Below the pieces are notes generated by a model that was not told the DNA's origin, did no database searches, and saw nothing but the letters and a program-made list of their open reading frames with translations. A stretch of DNA of 52,045 nucleotides from a virus: positions 1 through 52,045 of IMG/VR virus record IMGVR_UViG_3300010157_000087; one strand, 5' to 3'. The position numbers were made by a program, and so were the translations under genes. Of the stretch, positions 1 to 8,607 are shown one piece after another (position 1 is the first letter of the stretch; each line of letters opens with the position of its first letter).

Positions 1-845
1 AACATATTACAAGGTAACACAAGTCCACTGGCATTGATGGCAACTTTTCGACCCGACAAAGAATCGCAACAGATTTCTGTGTTGGCAAAGTACTCTTGCA
101 TGTTTGGAAATTGCTTTTTAAGAGCAGGCAGTATCTCAATGCTCTTGTTCTTGTATTTTTTTAATGTAGTAGGCGTTAGCGCATATTCGATCTTCCCCTG
201 CCGTGACTGCACTGGCCACTCATTGAATGTGTCCATGGTCTGATGATTTAAGAATCTACCAGTGGCACGATATTTGAAATCATGAAATCCAATTTGTTTG
301 CTCAGTGCTTGCGCCTGCTCGACTTGATCTTGATTGTGTTCAAACACAATGAAATTCCAAACAGCACGGCCACCGGCTGAAATAAATGCACCAGCATTGG
401 CCATGATTTTGTTGAAGTCTGTATTTCTTCTGTAGAGCCAGTTGGTTGTTTTGAGACCGTCAATGTTGAAATCAACTTGACCGTAACCACCAATAATTTC
501 GGCCATTTCCTGCCAGTATATGGTATCGTGCGCACCACCATTGGTATGCAAGTACAACCAAAGTGTGGGGCACTTGCGTCTAAAATCTCTCAAGATATCC
601 AAGAACTCCGGATGCATAATAGGATCACCGTAACTGCCGCAAAAGAACACTTGTCGAAGCCGGTTGCATAACTCAGCATCGAAAGCAGAATCAATCACCG
701 CCCGAGGCAAGTGTTCCAAAATTAGATATGGATTTACGCCTGATCCATTGTTGTTACGAGGACATTGTGGACACGCCGCATTACAGTAGGTGGTTATTTC
801 AATTTGATACTCATCGATGGTATCAAAATTAAATTTTTCTAACAC
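1..845 (-). CDS. Radical SAM protein with C-terminal SPASM-like end (partial, cut by left edge)
   Basis: The reading frame opens at a GTG (845) preceded by an AAAGGA ribosome site and runs off the left edge, giving about 281 codons. The radical SAM 4Fe-4S motif CNAACPQC lies at residues 21-28 (C21, C25, C28), close to the N-terminus, followed by FFCGSYGDP and LHTNGG segments typical of the partial TIM barrel. Just before the edge it reads EICCDS and then GLVLPCNM, which resembles the start of a C-terminal SPASM auxiliary-cluster domain. That is the classical domain order, unlike most other radical SAM proteins in this window. The GTG overlaps the stop of the preceding gene, so translation is probably coupled. 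No in-frame ATG lies before the cluster motif and an upstream TGA limits extension. The substrate is unknown. Confidence 0.85.
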   Translation of the reverse strand, partial: MLEKFNFDTIDEYQIEITTYCNAACPQCPRNNNGSGVNPYLILEHLPRAVIDSAFDAELCNRLRQVFFCGSYGDPIMHPEFLDILRDFRRKCPTLWLYLHTNGGAHDTIYWQEMAEIIGGYGQVDFNIDGLKTTNWLYRRNTDFNKIMANAGAFISAGGRAVWNFIVFEHNQDQVEQAQALSKQIGFHDFKYRATGRFLNHQTMDTFNEWPVQSRQGKIEYALTPTTLKKYKNKSIEILPALKKQFPNMQEYFANTEICCDSLSGRKVAINASGLVLPCNM

Positions 846-1282
846 AGGTTGTCCTTTTGACGAAGATCATAATACTTGTTATACATCAGATGCCATTTAA
901 GTGCGTCAGAACTTTGAAATTTCAACAGAGCCTGCCCATTGCAATAAAAAAAAGTAGTTGGTTCAATTGGTTTACTGTCAGGAATAAATTGACACAAGCG
1001 ATGTAGAACACTTACATTAACAGGATATCTGGCCAGATATATTTGTTTTAGTTCTATGTATTTGTCTTTGACAATTTTGCCATCTTCTACCAGTGTGTCT
1101 GTATTAGGATTTTTCCCAGAAACTTTTATTTTAAGATCAAAGGGAAAATCTACCAAAGCAGTTACTGTCAAATCAGAATTTTTGATTTCTGTGTCAAATA
1201 TCAAAGTATCATTGGAATAACATTCCAAAGACATATAGCCATTGCATTCCCCACATTTAAATACTAACTTTAATTCAGTCAT
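839..1282 (-). CDS. Unknown small protein, probably beta-rich
   Basis: A 147-residue protein starting at ATG 1282, 8 nt after the stop of the B12-type radical SAM gene and overlapping the start of the next radical SAM gene. I do not recognise a named family. The first two thirds alternate short hydrophobic and polar strands and contain VSGKNPNTDTLV and GKIVKDKYIELKQI, which suggests a beta-sandwich. Cysteines near the N-terminus (CGEC) could bind metal. The C-terminal part contains several aromatic residues (FFYCNGQALLKF, WHLMYNKYYDL). Its place between two radical SAM genes suggests a partner or substrate-binding role, but that is inference. The coding sequence is visibly AT-rich compared with gene 46. 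Confidence 0.7.
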   Translation of the reverse strand: MTELKLVFKCGECNGYMSLECYSNDTLIFDTEIKNSDLTVTALVDFPFDLKIKVSGKNPNTDTLVEDGKIVKDKYIELKQIYLARYPVNVSVLHRLCQFIPDSKPIEPTTFFYCNGQALLKFQSSDALKWHLMYNKYYDLRQKDNLC

Positions 1283-1290
1283 GGATGGTA

Positions 1291-2715
1291 CTAATGAACA
1301 TTTTCTATTACACTAATTGTAGAATTTTGCCATTTGCTTGATCCTGCCAATGATGTTTCGTTTTGGTAAGGAACACAAATTTCCATCAACTCCTTCCAAT
1401 AATCTACTCGTTCCTGGGATGTAATTTTGAGATCTTGATTCATCCATATTGCAGGGTATTTGCCTAGTTGCAAGTTCAGTTGATCTTGTGTTCTCTCCCA
1501 TTCAGTTCCGGGCAAAATAGAAGAGATTGAAAGATGTACTTTGTACACTGAATTTCCAGCATATTGATAACGCTCTCTGAACCATTGTTTGGTAAATCTA
1601 TAATCTTCTCGAGTTTCAGTAGGATTACCGGTCATTATCAATAGCGAAATAGGGACCTTGTATTTTTGAGTCATTTCGAGATGGTAGTCGATGGAGGCAT
1701 TAGAAAACTTTTTGCCCATCTCATGACGCACATGTTCTATAACACTTTCCACTCCTAACATGAGTGTTCCATTGGATTTCTGAATTTGTTGGAAAATTTC
1801 TTCAGGATGCTGATTTTTTTCTCTAACAATAAAGTATCCTTGCCATCTTATCTGCTCATGATAGAGTTTGTGCTTGTTATATTCTCCGATCAAAGACAAT
1901 AATTTTCGAAACTCTTTCATGTTGCCATTGGTTAACGAATTTCTCATGGTAAAATTAGTAATTTTGTATCTGTCAATTTGACAAAGCATCTCAGCAAAAA
2001 CAGATTCTGCCGACCTATACACATACTTTTTCCAATGTTCAATTATGTCACAAAATTTACAACTGCGCACACATCCACGACTATCTGTGATGGGTATTTT
2101 TTGAACATCATAATAGTCAAAGTCATAGTCGGCATAATCCGGAAAAGGAAAATCATCTAAATTTCTTATCTCTTGCCAGGTCAATGAATTGATACCTGGA
2201 TATTCAAAATTTCCTTTTAAAAATTCTACCACTGCTATTTCTCCATCTCCGGTAATATAATGATCAATCAAATTCAAAGATTTCATCTCATCACAAAAGG
2301 CGTTGGAACTTGATGCTATAAAATCTTTTATTCCACTGCCACCAATGATAATCTTGATGTGAGGTGCAACCATCTTGAGTTTGACCAGTAACCATAAAGT
2401 AAACAGTTGAGAATTGTACGTTAATAAACTTAGTCCTATCACTTGGGGATTGTAGGATAGTATTCTATCTGAGATAAAATTGATCAGGTCAAATATCTCA
2501 TCAGACAACTCGGGTTTTTCTTCAGCAAACTCAAAAAAGTTTATGATATCCTTTTTTTTTGGATGATCTTCAATGCGATTAACAAATTCAATATTCAAAT
2601 CCAATCCAACTGAACTGTATCCATGTTTTTCTACCACCGCTTTGAGCAGGGCCGGAGACATAATAGGTTCTCTTGTTTCAATATAAGGAACAGCAACAAA
2701 AACAATATCAATCAT
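1291..2715 (-). CDS. B12-binding-domain type radical SAM protein
   Basis: The protein has 474 residues from the chosen ATG at 2715. An upstream in-frame ATG at 2751 would add 12 residues and overlap gene 46. Residues 1 to about 180 look like the Rossmann-type cobalamin-binding domain of class B radical SAM enzymes (segments MSPALLKAVVEKHGY, VIGLSLLTYN and IIIGGSG), although the DxHxxG histidine motif is not evident. The radical SAM cluster motif GCVRSCKFC gives C215, C219 and C222, followed by YRSAESV. Later segments GVESV and LLIMTGNPTET fit the barrel. Proteins of this kind methylate or rearrange unactivated carbons in lipid, peptide or tetrapyrrole substrates; the substrate here is unknown. 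A TAAATA motif lies 5 nt before the ATG. The gene is AT-rich. Confidence 0.85.
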   Translation of the reverse strand: MIDIVFVAVPYIETREPIMSPALLKAVVEKHGYSSVGLDLNIEFVNRIEDHPKKKDIINFFEFAEEKPELSDEIFDLINFISDRILSYNPQVIGLSLLTYNSQLFTLWLLVKLKMVAPHIKIIIGGSGIKDFIASSSNAFCDEMKSLNLIDHYITGDGEIAVVEFLKGNFEYPGINSLTWQEIRNLDDFPFPDYADYDFDYYDVQKIPITDSRGCVRSCKFCDIIEHWKKYVYRSAESVFAEMLCQIDRYKITNFTMRNSLTNGNMKEFRKLLSLIGEYNKHKLYHEQIRWQGYFIVREKNQHPEEIFQQIQKSNGTLMLGVESVIEHVRHEMGKKFSNASIDYHLEMTQKYKVPISLLIMTGNPTETREDYRFTKQWFRERYQYAGNSVYKVHLSISSILPGTEWERTQDQLNLQLGKYPAIWMNQDLKITSQERVDYWKELMEICVPYQNETSLAGSSKWQNSTISVIENVH

Positions 2716-2720
2716 ATTGG

Positions 2721-2726
2721 TATTTA
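2721..2726 (-). promoter_or_regulatory. TAAATA-core late promoter-like motif before the B12-type radical SAM gene
   Basis: Reading the minus strand, AATAAATACCAATATGA places the TAAATA core five bases before the ATG at 2715. It is almost the same as the signal before gp25 on the plus strand (ATAAATACCAGTATGA). The T4 late consensus is TATAAATA. If it is a promoter, the transcript would be nearly leaderless. Confidence 0.4.
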
Positions 2727-2734
2727 TTGGCCGA

Positions 2735-4498
2735 TTACTGCACTGCAACATCTGTGTTGTAACTGGTAAAGCCGTTTTCTTTGACTACCTTGAGAATGTT
2801 TTCCACACGTCCGGCCAGTTCGTCTCGATGACTAACAAGCCAGATTGATTTGTGGCGTTCTCTACTCATCTTTTTCAGCAAGGCCAGGGCATTCTCTACA
2901 CCCTGTGTGTCCAGGCCGTTGTCAATCAACTCATCAATGAACAGCAAGTTGATTGGTGAGTACAGGCTTTCCCACACGTCACGGAACGCCCAACTCATAC
3001 TTAGAATCAGTCTGTTGCGTTCGCCACGCGATAAGTTGTCAAAGTCCAATTCGCGACCCAGTTCCTCAATGCTCACAGTGAGATCGTTTTGAAACTTCAC
3101 GGTGTGCGGTAACCCAATACGATCCAGGTAGTGTGTGAGTCGGGCGTTTAAGTAACTCAAGTTCTGGTCAATGATCTTTTTACGTACAAATGAATCTTTT
3201 GATGTCAACAGTTTGAGCAGGAAGTCTTGATGGTCTTGCACTCTGGTGAGTTCGTTCAAGGCATCGTAGGACACAACCTGCAGTGCCTGCCCTTGCATGT
3301 CGGCGATTTGTTCTTCGTATGTATCCGCATCCGCTTGGCGTGAGGTCAAATCTTTGCGTAGTGTTTCCACGGTGTTGCGATGATTCAAGGCCTGTTCTAG
3401 TGAATCATAAAACACAGCGGGTGCTGTGCCTAATGTACCAATCTGGGCAATGGTATCTTCGTGCCCTTGTCGTTGTGTATCATTGGCCAAGAGTTGTAGT
3501 GCTGTTTCTTGTACCAGGGCCTGTTTGGCCTGCTTTAGTTCATCCTGCTTGTCATCATGCAAGTCTTGACCGCATGAGTGACACCGATGAGCATCCAATG
3601 TTGAAATTTCAGTCTTGAGTTTGTCTAACAGTCGTTTAAGTTTGGCATCATCAGCGTCGATTTGACGAATGTATCGAGCGGCATCATCTAAGGACTTTTT
3701 CTTCACATGGAATGCTTCTAGATCTCTATGTGCTTGTACTTCAGCATCAATGTCAATGTGTTCAAGGTCTGCAATAGCCTGCTCAAGTTTGCCCACATCT
3801 TCATCACGCCGGGCTGTCCATAGCCGCTGACGTTTACGCAGACTTTCAATCTGTTCTTCGATGCGTTTGTTGGCTTCTTGCACAGCACGTATGCGAAACT
3901 CTTCAGCCTGAATAGCATCCTTGGTCTGGCGATTGAGTTCTTTGATTGCATCAGCACGTTCACTCAGCAATGTAATGCCCAACAACTGCTCAATGATAGT
4001 TCTTTGATCATTGGCTTTTAAACTCAGGAACGGTTCTGTGTAAGTGTTTAGAGCCAGCACATGTCGGAACATGTCGTGACTCATGTTCATCACACGCTCA
4101 ATAGCATCCTGTGTTTCTCTTGAGTCACCTTGGGCTTCGTCTTCGGCGGCCCGATGCTCGTTGTTAATGTAGAAACGTAGCACATTGGGCTTACGTCCTC
4201 GTTCAATTCTGTATTCTTGTCCGTTGACTGAGAAGTCTAAACTAACCAACATGTTCTTGCCATTGGTCTTGTTTACCAAATTGTCTTTACGGATGTTTGA
4301 GAGTGCTTGCCCATACAATGCATAACTTAATGCATTGATGATTGTGGTCTTGCCGGTGCCATTACGGCTACCATCGCCGCCCAAATCCAAATTCTCTCCC
4401 AGTACAAGAGTAAGGTCTGACCGATCAAAGTCAATGCCTTGAGTGGCTGCACCCACACTCATGAAATTCTTCACGGTCAAATTCTTTATACTAATCAA
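2735..4498 (-). CDS. gp46: Recombination endonuclease subunit gp46 (Rad50/SbcC-like ATPase)
   Basis: This 587-residue SMC-type ATPase partners gp47 in resecting DNA ends for recombination-dependent phage replication. The Walker A region GSRNGTGKTT is at residues 43-52. A long coiled coil follows on both sides of a CHSC zinc-hook motif near residue 306. The ABC signature LSRGERNRL is near residue 490, and the Walker B stretch NLLFIDELID is near 515-525. The length is close to T4 gp46. The start codon is TTG at 4498, seven bases after a clear GAGGA ribosome site; no ATG is available nearby. A three-gene accessory block separates it from gene 47, whereas the two genes are close neighbours in T4. 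The identification is secure from motif content and order. Confidence 0.95.
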   Translation of the reverse strand: MISIKNLTVKNFMSVGAATQGIDFDRSDLTLVLGENLDLGGDGSRNGTGKTTIINALSYALYGQALSNIRKDNLVNKTNGKNMLVSLDFSVNGQEYRIERGRKPNVLRFYINNEHRAAEDEAQGDSRETQDAIERVMNMSHDMFRHVLALNTYTEPFLSLKANDQRTIIEQLLGITLLSERADAIKELNRQTKDAIQAEEFRIRAVQEANKRIEEQIESLRKRQRLWTARRDEDVGKLEQAIADLEHIDIDAEVQAHRDLEAFHVKKKSLDDAARYIRQIDADDAKLKRLLDKLKTEISTLDAHRCHSCGQDLHDDKQDELKQAKQALVQETALQLLANDTQRQGHEDTIAQIGTLGTAPAVFYDSLEQALNHRNTVETLRKDLTSRQADADTYEEQIADMQGQALQVVSYDALNELTRVQDHQDFLLKLLTSKDSFVRKKIIDQNLSYLNARLTHYLDRIGLPHTVKFQNDLTVSIEELGRELDFDNLSRGERNRLILSMSWAFRDVWESLYSPINLLFIDELIDNGLDTQGVENALALLKKMSRERHKSIWLVSHRDELAGRVENILKVVKENGFTSYNTDVAVQ

Positions 4499-4547
4499 CT
4501 ATAGTTCCTCATTAAATTATCTTTCCACAGCAGAATTCTTAAATTCT

Positions 4548-5324
4548 TCAAATCTGCTGCCTCTTCTGCTGATATACCTTTGTTAAAACATTCTTTATTG
4601 CTTCCTGGTAATGTCGATACAACATATTTTCTACTGCATCGATATCTCTATTGTCACGCCAGGGTAAATTGATGTTGGGCATGATATACTGCTTGATAAA
4701 ATCAAACGCCACCAATGGAGTAGGTTGCGTGATGCCCAACTCTAGATTGGCATATTTACTTTTGTGTCTAAAGCCGTTCATGCCCTTGAAAGGTTCGTGA
4801 CAAAGCCAGTTGGCATCTACGTTGATATATTCATCATCCTCGACCAACATAAAACCATAATCAATTTCTCTTTGCTCGAGCAACATTTTAGCATACTCAA
4901 CATATATTTGCGATCTCAATTGATGTTGTTTAGTACTGATGTATTGTTGATGATATTCTTTTACAGCATCAGTTTTGGAACTACTACTGAGCCAAAATCT
5001 ATCGGAGCCGCAGTCCAATACGTTGTTGTTGTAAATTGGATCACTGGCTATAACAGTGTACCAAAAATTAGGATTGTCATGAGCAAGCACTAGATCCAAC
5101 CTATTGGGTTGTGCCCATTGAATTATTGCCACATCAATCTGGTTGATTTTTTGTTTTAGTTGGTTGATCATGAACTCGTTCCCGGCACCGTATCTACTGC
5201 AATTGTCCAGTACCAGGCCTTTGGTCATCAATTTGATAATTTCTGGCCACTTCCAATACTTGAGATACCAATCGGGCACTGCAATGCTATCACCGTAGCC
5301 GTCGGATAATGTCAATAGTTTCAT
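4548..5324 (-). CDS. SGNH/GDSL hydrolase-like protein
   Basis: This 258-residue protein starts at ATG 5324, in an ATGA overlap with the previous gene. The N-terminus (LTLSDGYGDS, residues 4-13) resembles SGNH block I. CSRYGAGN (residues 42-49) resembles block II with its conserved glycine and asparagine, and VAIIQWAQPNRLD follows at the expected strand position. A second SGNH-like protein at 39291 shows the same AGAGN element and a similar MWTAPQRQD segment. SGNH enzymes remove or transfer acyl groups, often on glycans. A clear catalytic Asp-x-x-His near the C-terminus is not obvious, so activity is uncertain. It is the last of three accessory genes between 47 and 46. Confidence 0.6.
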   Translation of the reverse strand: MKLLTLSDGYGDSIAVPDWYLKYWKWPEIIKLMTKGLVLDNCSRYGAGNEFMINQLKQKINQIDVAIIQWAQPNRLDLVLAHDNPNFWYTVIASDPIYNNNVLDCGSDRFWLSSSSKTDAVKEYHQQYISTKQHQLRSQIYVEYAKMLLEQREIDYGFMLVEDDEYINVDANWLCHEPFKGMNGFRHKSKYANLELGITQPTPLVAFDFIKQYIMPNINLPWRDNRDIDAVENMLYRHYQEAIKNVLTKVYQQKRQQI

Positions 5325-6121
5325 GCCACTAGTTCCGCAATTTGTTTGGTGTTAGAAAAGAAACCAGCAAAATTGTTATGCGGAACTTCAATCCCAAAAT
5401 GCAACCAAATATAATAATATATCACAGCCTGTGTCCAGATGTCAGTGATGTGAGTCAAGTCAGCAAAACTTTTTTTAGTCACGTGGTCCAATACACTCTG
5501 GGCAGTGGTCACAGGATCAATGTATTTAGAATTTACAGTGCGCCATTTAGACCATAGATTTTCACACCATTCTATTTTTGCAAAAGAATCTAGCGTGGTC
5601 AAAAACTTGTTGTAGTTGTCATACAAGTCTTCTATGTGTATTGCATTGTGATTGTTGGGCCGCCAGGCATGTCTAAGATCATGATCGCGCAAAAATAAAA
5701 AATACTTTTCTCGTAATGTCCAGGATTGGGTGGTATTCCAATGGTCTAACGGCAGTTGCTCATTGAGAGTACTATTCATGGCCTTGTTGATCATGGCATA
5801 GGCCACAACAGGCCAACTGTGATCTGTGTAGCAAATTTTGATAACAGTCGAGTCAGGAAATACCAATTTAAACTGCTCGGATTCGTTGTTAATTCCGTTA
5901 TCTATTAACACACAATAATTTTTGTCAATTTGGAATTCCATTTCCTTGGTCCAGTGTCCATGTAGATACTTTGGTGTGACCAAATCAAGACTGTGACTAT
6001 TGCCATTCCTGGAAAATACCAATTGTTTTTTTGGCCTGACAAAATTTTCCCCGTGCAAAGTCAAAACAGCATTGACAAAATGTCCAAATCCTCCACTGGG
6101 ATACCATACGCAGTATATCAT
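5321..6121 (-). CDS. P-loop, possibly sulfotransferase-like protein
   Basis: The protein has 266 residues. The N-terminal segment WYPSGGFGHFV (residues 6-16) sits where a sulfotransferase-type P-loop would bind the phosphate of PAPS, directly after the first beta strand, and the body is rich in Trp, Tyr and His. The fold assignment rests on this segment alone and is tentative. It starts 3 nt after the upstream radical SAM gene ends and overlaps the downstream SGNH-like gene by ATGA, so the three are translated as a unit. A protein with an analogous N-terminus (YLPGSAGS) follows another radical SAM gene at 45821. I do not recognise a named family with confidence. Confidence 0.45.
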   Translation of the reverse strand: MIYCVWYPSGGFGHFVNAVLTLHGENFVRPKKQLVFSRNGNSHSLDLVTPKYLHGHWTKEMEFQIDKNYCVLIDNGINNESEQFKLVFPDSTVIKICYTDHSWPVVAYAMINKAMNSTLNEQLPLDHWNTTQSWTLREKYFLFLRDHDLRHAWRPNNHNAIHIEDLYDNYNKFLTTLDSFAKIEWCENLWSKWRTVNSKYIDPVTTAQSVLDHVTKKSFADLTHITDIWTQAVIYYYIWLHFGIEVPHNNFAGFFSNTKQIAELVA

Positions 6122-6124
6122 TGA

Positions 6125-7582
6125 TCAAAACATTTTCATGGCAATTGCCAACTCTTTGTGAGTCTTGCGAAAATCTTGATTGCGCAGTTGATCAAAATGT
6201 TTGGTTAACTTTCTAAACTCTGCGCCGTTAGACGGAATTTGTTTTTGGATTATGGCCAATATCTGTTGCATTTCCGGCCAGGTGCTGTTATAAAATTTAC
6301 CTACAATCAAGTCTTTGGCCTCTTGGGTCAAATTTGATAATGCAAACGGATCGGGGTGGTAAACATACAATGGGTTAATCGACAGGCCAAGATTGTTGCA
6401 CCAGGACAGCAGTTCATCAAGATAGTATAGGTTCATGATACTGATAGCCGGCATGATGCTAATTTTGACATTTGATAAATTTTGTTGCACTAGTTGTGTG
6501 ATGTTGCGATCAACCTCGGACCATTGACCGCCTCTTTCCAACTCAAATCTTGCACCAACATCGTCGATGCTAAATTGTATGTCTACATGTTTGAATTGGG
6601 GCCAGTATTTTATGAGTTCACTAGGATAAATGCTACCGTTGCTGTTATAATGCAATCTGATTTGAGATGCGACACCTGTGTCAACTGCATGCTTGATCAG
6701 ACTAGTCAACGGCTTTATCAAAAATGGTTCTCCGCCGTACAAGTCTAAATTCTTAATGTCAGGCAGTAGAGTTTTTATTTTATTAAAGGTCAGTGTAGAT
6801 GTTTCTGCCCAGTTGTAAATCTTTACTGGGATACCGGTGTATTTTGATTGCTCTTGTGCAAATTTTGAACTTGCTTCGGGCTCGCAAATTCTACATGCAA
6901 AATTACAAGTATTTCCAGGTTTTAAATCTAAACTTACAATTTTGGGATTTGACAAATACTTGGTTAGTAAATCTTTTTTAAGCAATCTCAGATGCCTGGT
7001 GCGATTGCTGGTTATTCCCTGGTCTTCTAGTCGCCAACAGGTATTGCACTCGACCGGACGGGTATTATTCAAAAACTGTTGTCTAAAATCCTTGATGTCT
7101 TGACTGTCAAATGCTGCCTGAAGATCAACATTACTGACATTGCCAAATGATTTTTTTGACACGCAACAGGCATGAATTTTTCCTTGATTTTTAATTTCCA
7201 AATGAGTCCAAGGCAATGGACACAATGAATCGCTGAGTTTATAAGAATCAAGCAGAGTCAGTGTGTCATAGTCAATGCTAGGTACAACCAGTGTGTCAAA
7301 AGATACACCGCTATTGGACAACTCTAACACCTGTTGTTGACTGATTTGTGGCCCTGCCAACAATACAAAACAGTTAGAGATGTCAATCAACAAAGTTGCT
7401 TGGTACAAATGCGTGATTAATTCATTGGGCCAGACATGACTACTGTACAAAACCAATCGATCGTTGGGTCCAAACTTAGCAACCCAATGTTTTTGAAAAA
7501 ACTCATAGGCCTGCTGTGGACCACTGGTTAGTGTGGCCACGTCTATCTGGCATATCACATTGTATTGACAAGCATCAATCAT
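6125..7582 (-). CDS. Radical SAM protein with N-terminal twitch/SPASM-like module
   Basis: This 485-residue protein begins at ATG 7582 in an ATGA overlap with gene 47. Residues 1-115 form an extension of unknown role. A cysteine module follows: CPLPWTHLEI, then ACC, then CNTCW near residues 117-180, which resembles the auxiliary-cluster twitch/SPASM domain. The radical SAM motif CNFACRIC (about residues 225-232) and the GGEPF loop near 283 come after it. The auxiliary module therefore precedes the catalytic barrel, as in the family labelled twitch domain-containing radical SAM protein. A FSIDD strand and a charged C-terminal tail (HFDQLRNQDFRKTHKEL) are shared in form with the plus-strand paralogues. 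The substrate is unknown. It leads the three-gene block inserted between 47 and 46. Confidence 0.88.
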   Translation of the reverse strand: MIDACQYNVICQIDVATLTSGPQQAYEFFQKHWVAKFGPNDRLVLYSSHVWPNELITHLYQATLLIDISNCFVLLAGPQISQQQVLELSNSGVSFDTLVVPSIDYDTLTLLDSYKLSDSLCPLPWTHLEIKNQGKIHACCVSKKSFGNVSNVDLQAAFDSQDIKDFRQQFLNNTRPVECNTCWRLEDQGITSNRTRHLRLLKKDLLTKYLSNPKIVSLDLKPGNTCNFACRICEPEASSKFAQEQSKYTGIPVKIYNWAETSTLTFNKIKTLLPDIKNLDLYGGEPFLIKPLTSLIKHAVDTGVASQIRLHYNSNGSIYPSELIKYWPQFKHVDIQFSIDDVGARFELERGGQWSEVDRNITQLVQQNLSNVKISIMPAISIMNLYYLDELLSWCNNLGLSINPLYVYHPDPFALSNLTQEAKDLIVGKFYNSTWPEMQQILAIIQKQIPSNGAEFRKLTKHFDQLRNQDFRKTHKELAIAMKMF

Positions 7583-8595
7583 AGCGTTTGATAGATCTTT
7601 AGTAATAATTTGTTGTCGTAGAATTCTGACTCAATGTTGGTGATTTGATCTGTCACAATCTGATCCACACTTTCAAACTTGACTTCACCGGGTGCCATGT
7701 CAGTATCTACTGCGGAGTTCTTGTTTGGTATCAATGCCATCTCTCGCAAGCCATAATTCCGGATATAAGTTTCTTTGATGAAGTTGGCTTCCTCGTAACT
7801 AATCTCAATGTCCAACTGCACTCGCACATGCATGTCCTTTGCAAGCAATGCAGGTGCGTTGTCAATAATATTGGCCAGTCCCAGCACACGATATCTTGGC
7901 TGATCTGGCCAAGCATGAAACTCTGGTTCTTTGCCCCATTCCAAAATCATCATGCCACGTTCATCATCTCCTGCATCAGCATAGTTGTGCGGAAAGCAGT
8001 TGCCAATGTAGGTAATATTTTTCTTAGTCTGGCGTTTGTGAAAGTGTCCAGTGAACACATGTTCAAAGTTGCCAAAGTCTTCTCTACGCACTTCACCGTG
8101 GTCTGGCATCTCTACCATGGCGTTCATTAGATAACCGGGCAGTTCAAAGTGCCCAAACATGTATTTGCCTTTCAGTTTTGGAATACGCTTGTGATCATCT
8201 CCGCAAAGCCAAGGTGCAATAACGACATCACCATCACTGAACCAATCGTTACATATAGTAACATTCGGAAGATGGCGGGCCCATTCCACGCTTTGTATAT
8301 CACGTTTGTCGCGATAATACAAGTCGTGATTACCAGGAATGAAAAAAACATGTTCAAAATTTGCATTCATGTGCTCCAGGGCCCTGAGGCTATAATTGAG
8401 TGTGACAATATTTAGGCTGGCACGATTGTTGTGCCAATCACCTAAGAATAAACAGGTTTCACAACCTTCTTCTCGAGCCTTGGTAGTAGCCCACTTGACA
8501 AAATTCAAGCAGTCCTCGTTGTGTTGAGTGCTGTTACTTTTCAAACCAAAGTGAATGTCGGTGAACACCGCGGCTTTACAAAATAGGTTAGTCAT
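7579..8595 (-). CDS. gp47: Recombination endonuclease subunit gp47 (Mre11/SbcD-like nuclease)
   Basis: This 338-residue calcineurin-type phosphoesterase is the nuclease partner of gp46. All metal-binding motifs of the family are present in order: TDIHFG (D13, H15), LGDWHNN (D53, H55), PGNHD (N89, H90, D91) and the GHFHKR motif near residue 187. The length matches T4 gp47 (about 339 residues). It starts at ATG 8595, 12 nt after the gp55 stop, so both are probably on one transcript. Its stop overlaps the next radical SAM start by ATGA. Nothing suggests loss of activity. Confidence 0.95.
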   Translation of the reverse strand: MTNLFCKAAVFTDIHFGLKSNSTQHNEDCLNFVKWATTKAREEGCETCLFLGDWHNNRASLNIVTLNYSLRALEHMNANFEHVFFIPGNHDLYYRDKRDIQSVEWARHLPNVTICNDWFSDGDVVIAPWLCGDDHKRIPKLKGKYMFGHFELPGYLMNAMVEMPDHGEVRREDFGNFEHVFTGHFHKRQTKKNITYIGNCFPHNYADAGDDERGMMILEWGKEPEFHAWPDQPRYRVLGLANIIDNAPALLAKDMHVRVQLDIEISYEEANFIKETYIRNYGLREMALIPNKNSAVDTDMAPGEVKFESVDQIVTDQITNIESEFYDNKLLLKIYQTL

Positions 8596-8607
8596 CTATC
8601 TATTATA

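Noticed and set aside
2735-2751. ATG at 2751 as the start of the B12-type radical SAM gene
   Set aside because: It lies within the end of gene 46 and adds 12 residues unlike the family N-terminus; ATG 2715 begins the first Rossmann strand.
7645-8130. 161-codon plus-strand frame opposite gene 47
   Set aside because: It lies wholly antisense to a strongly conserved nuclease gene and its translation has no family features.
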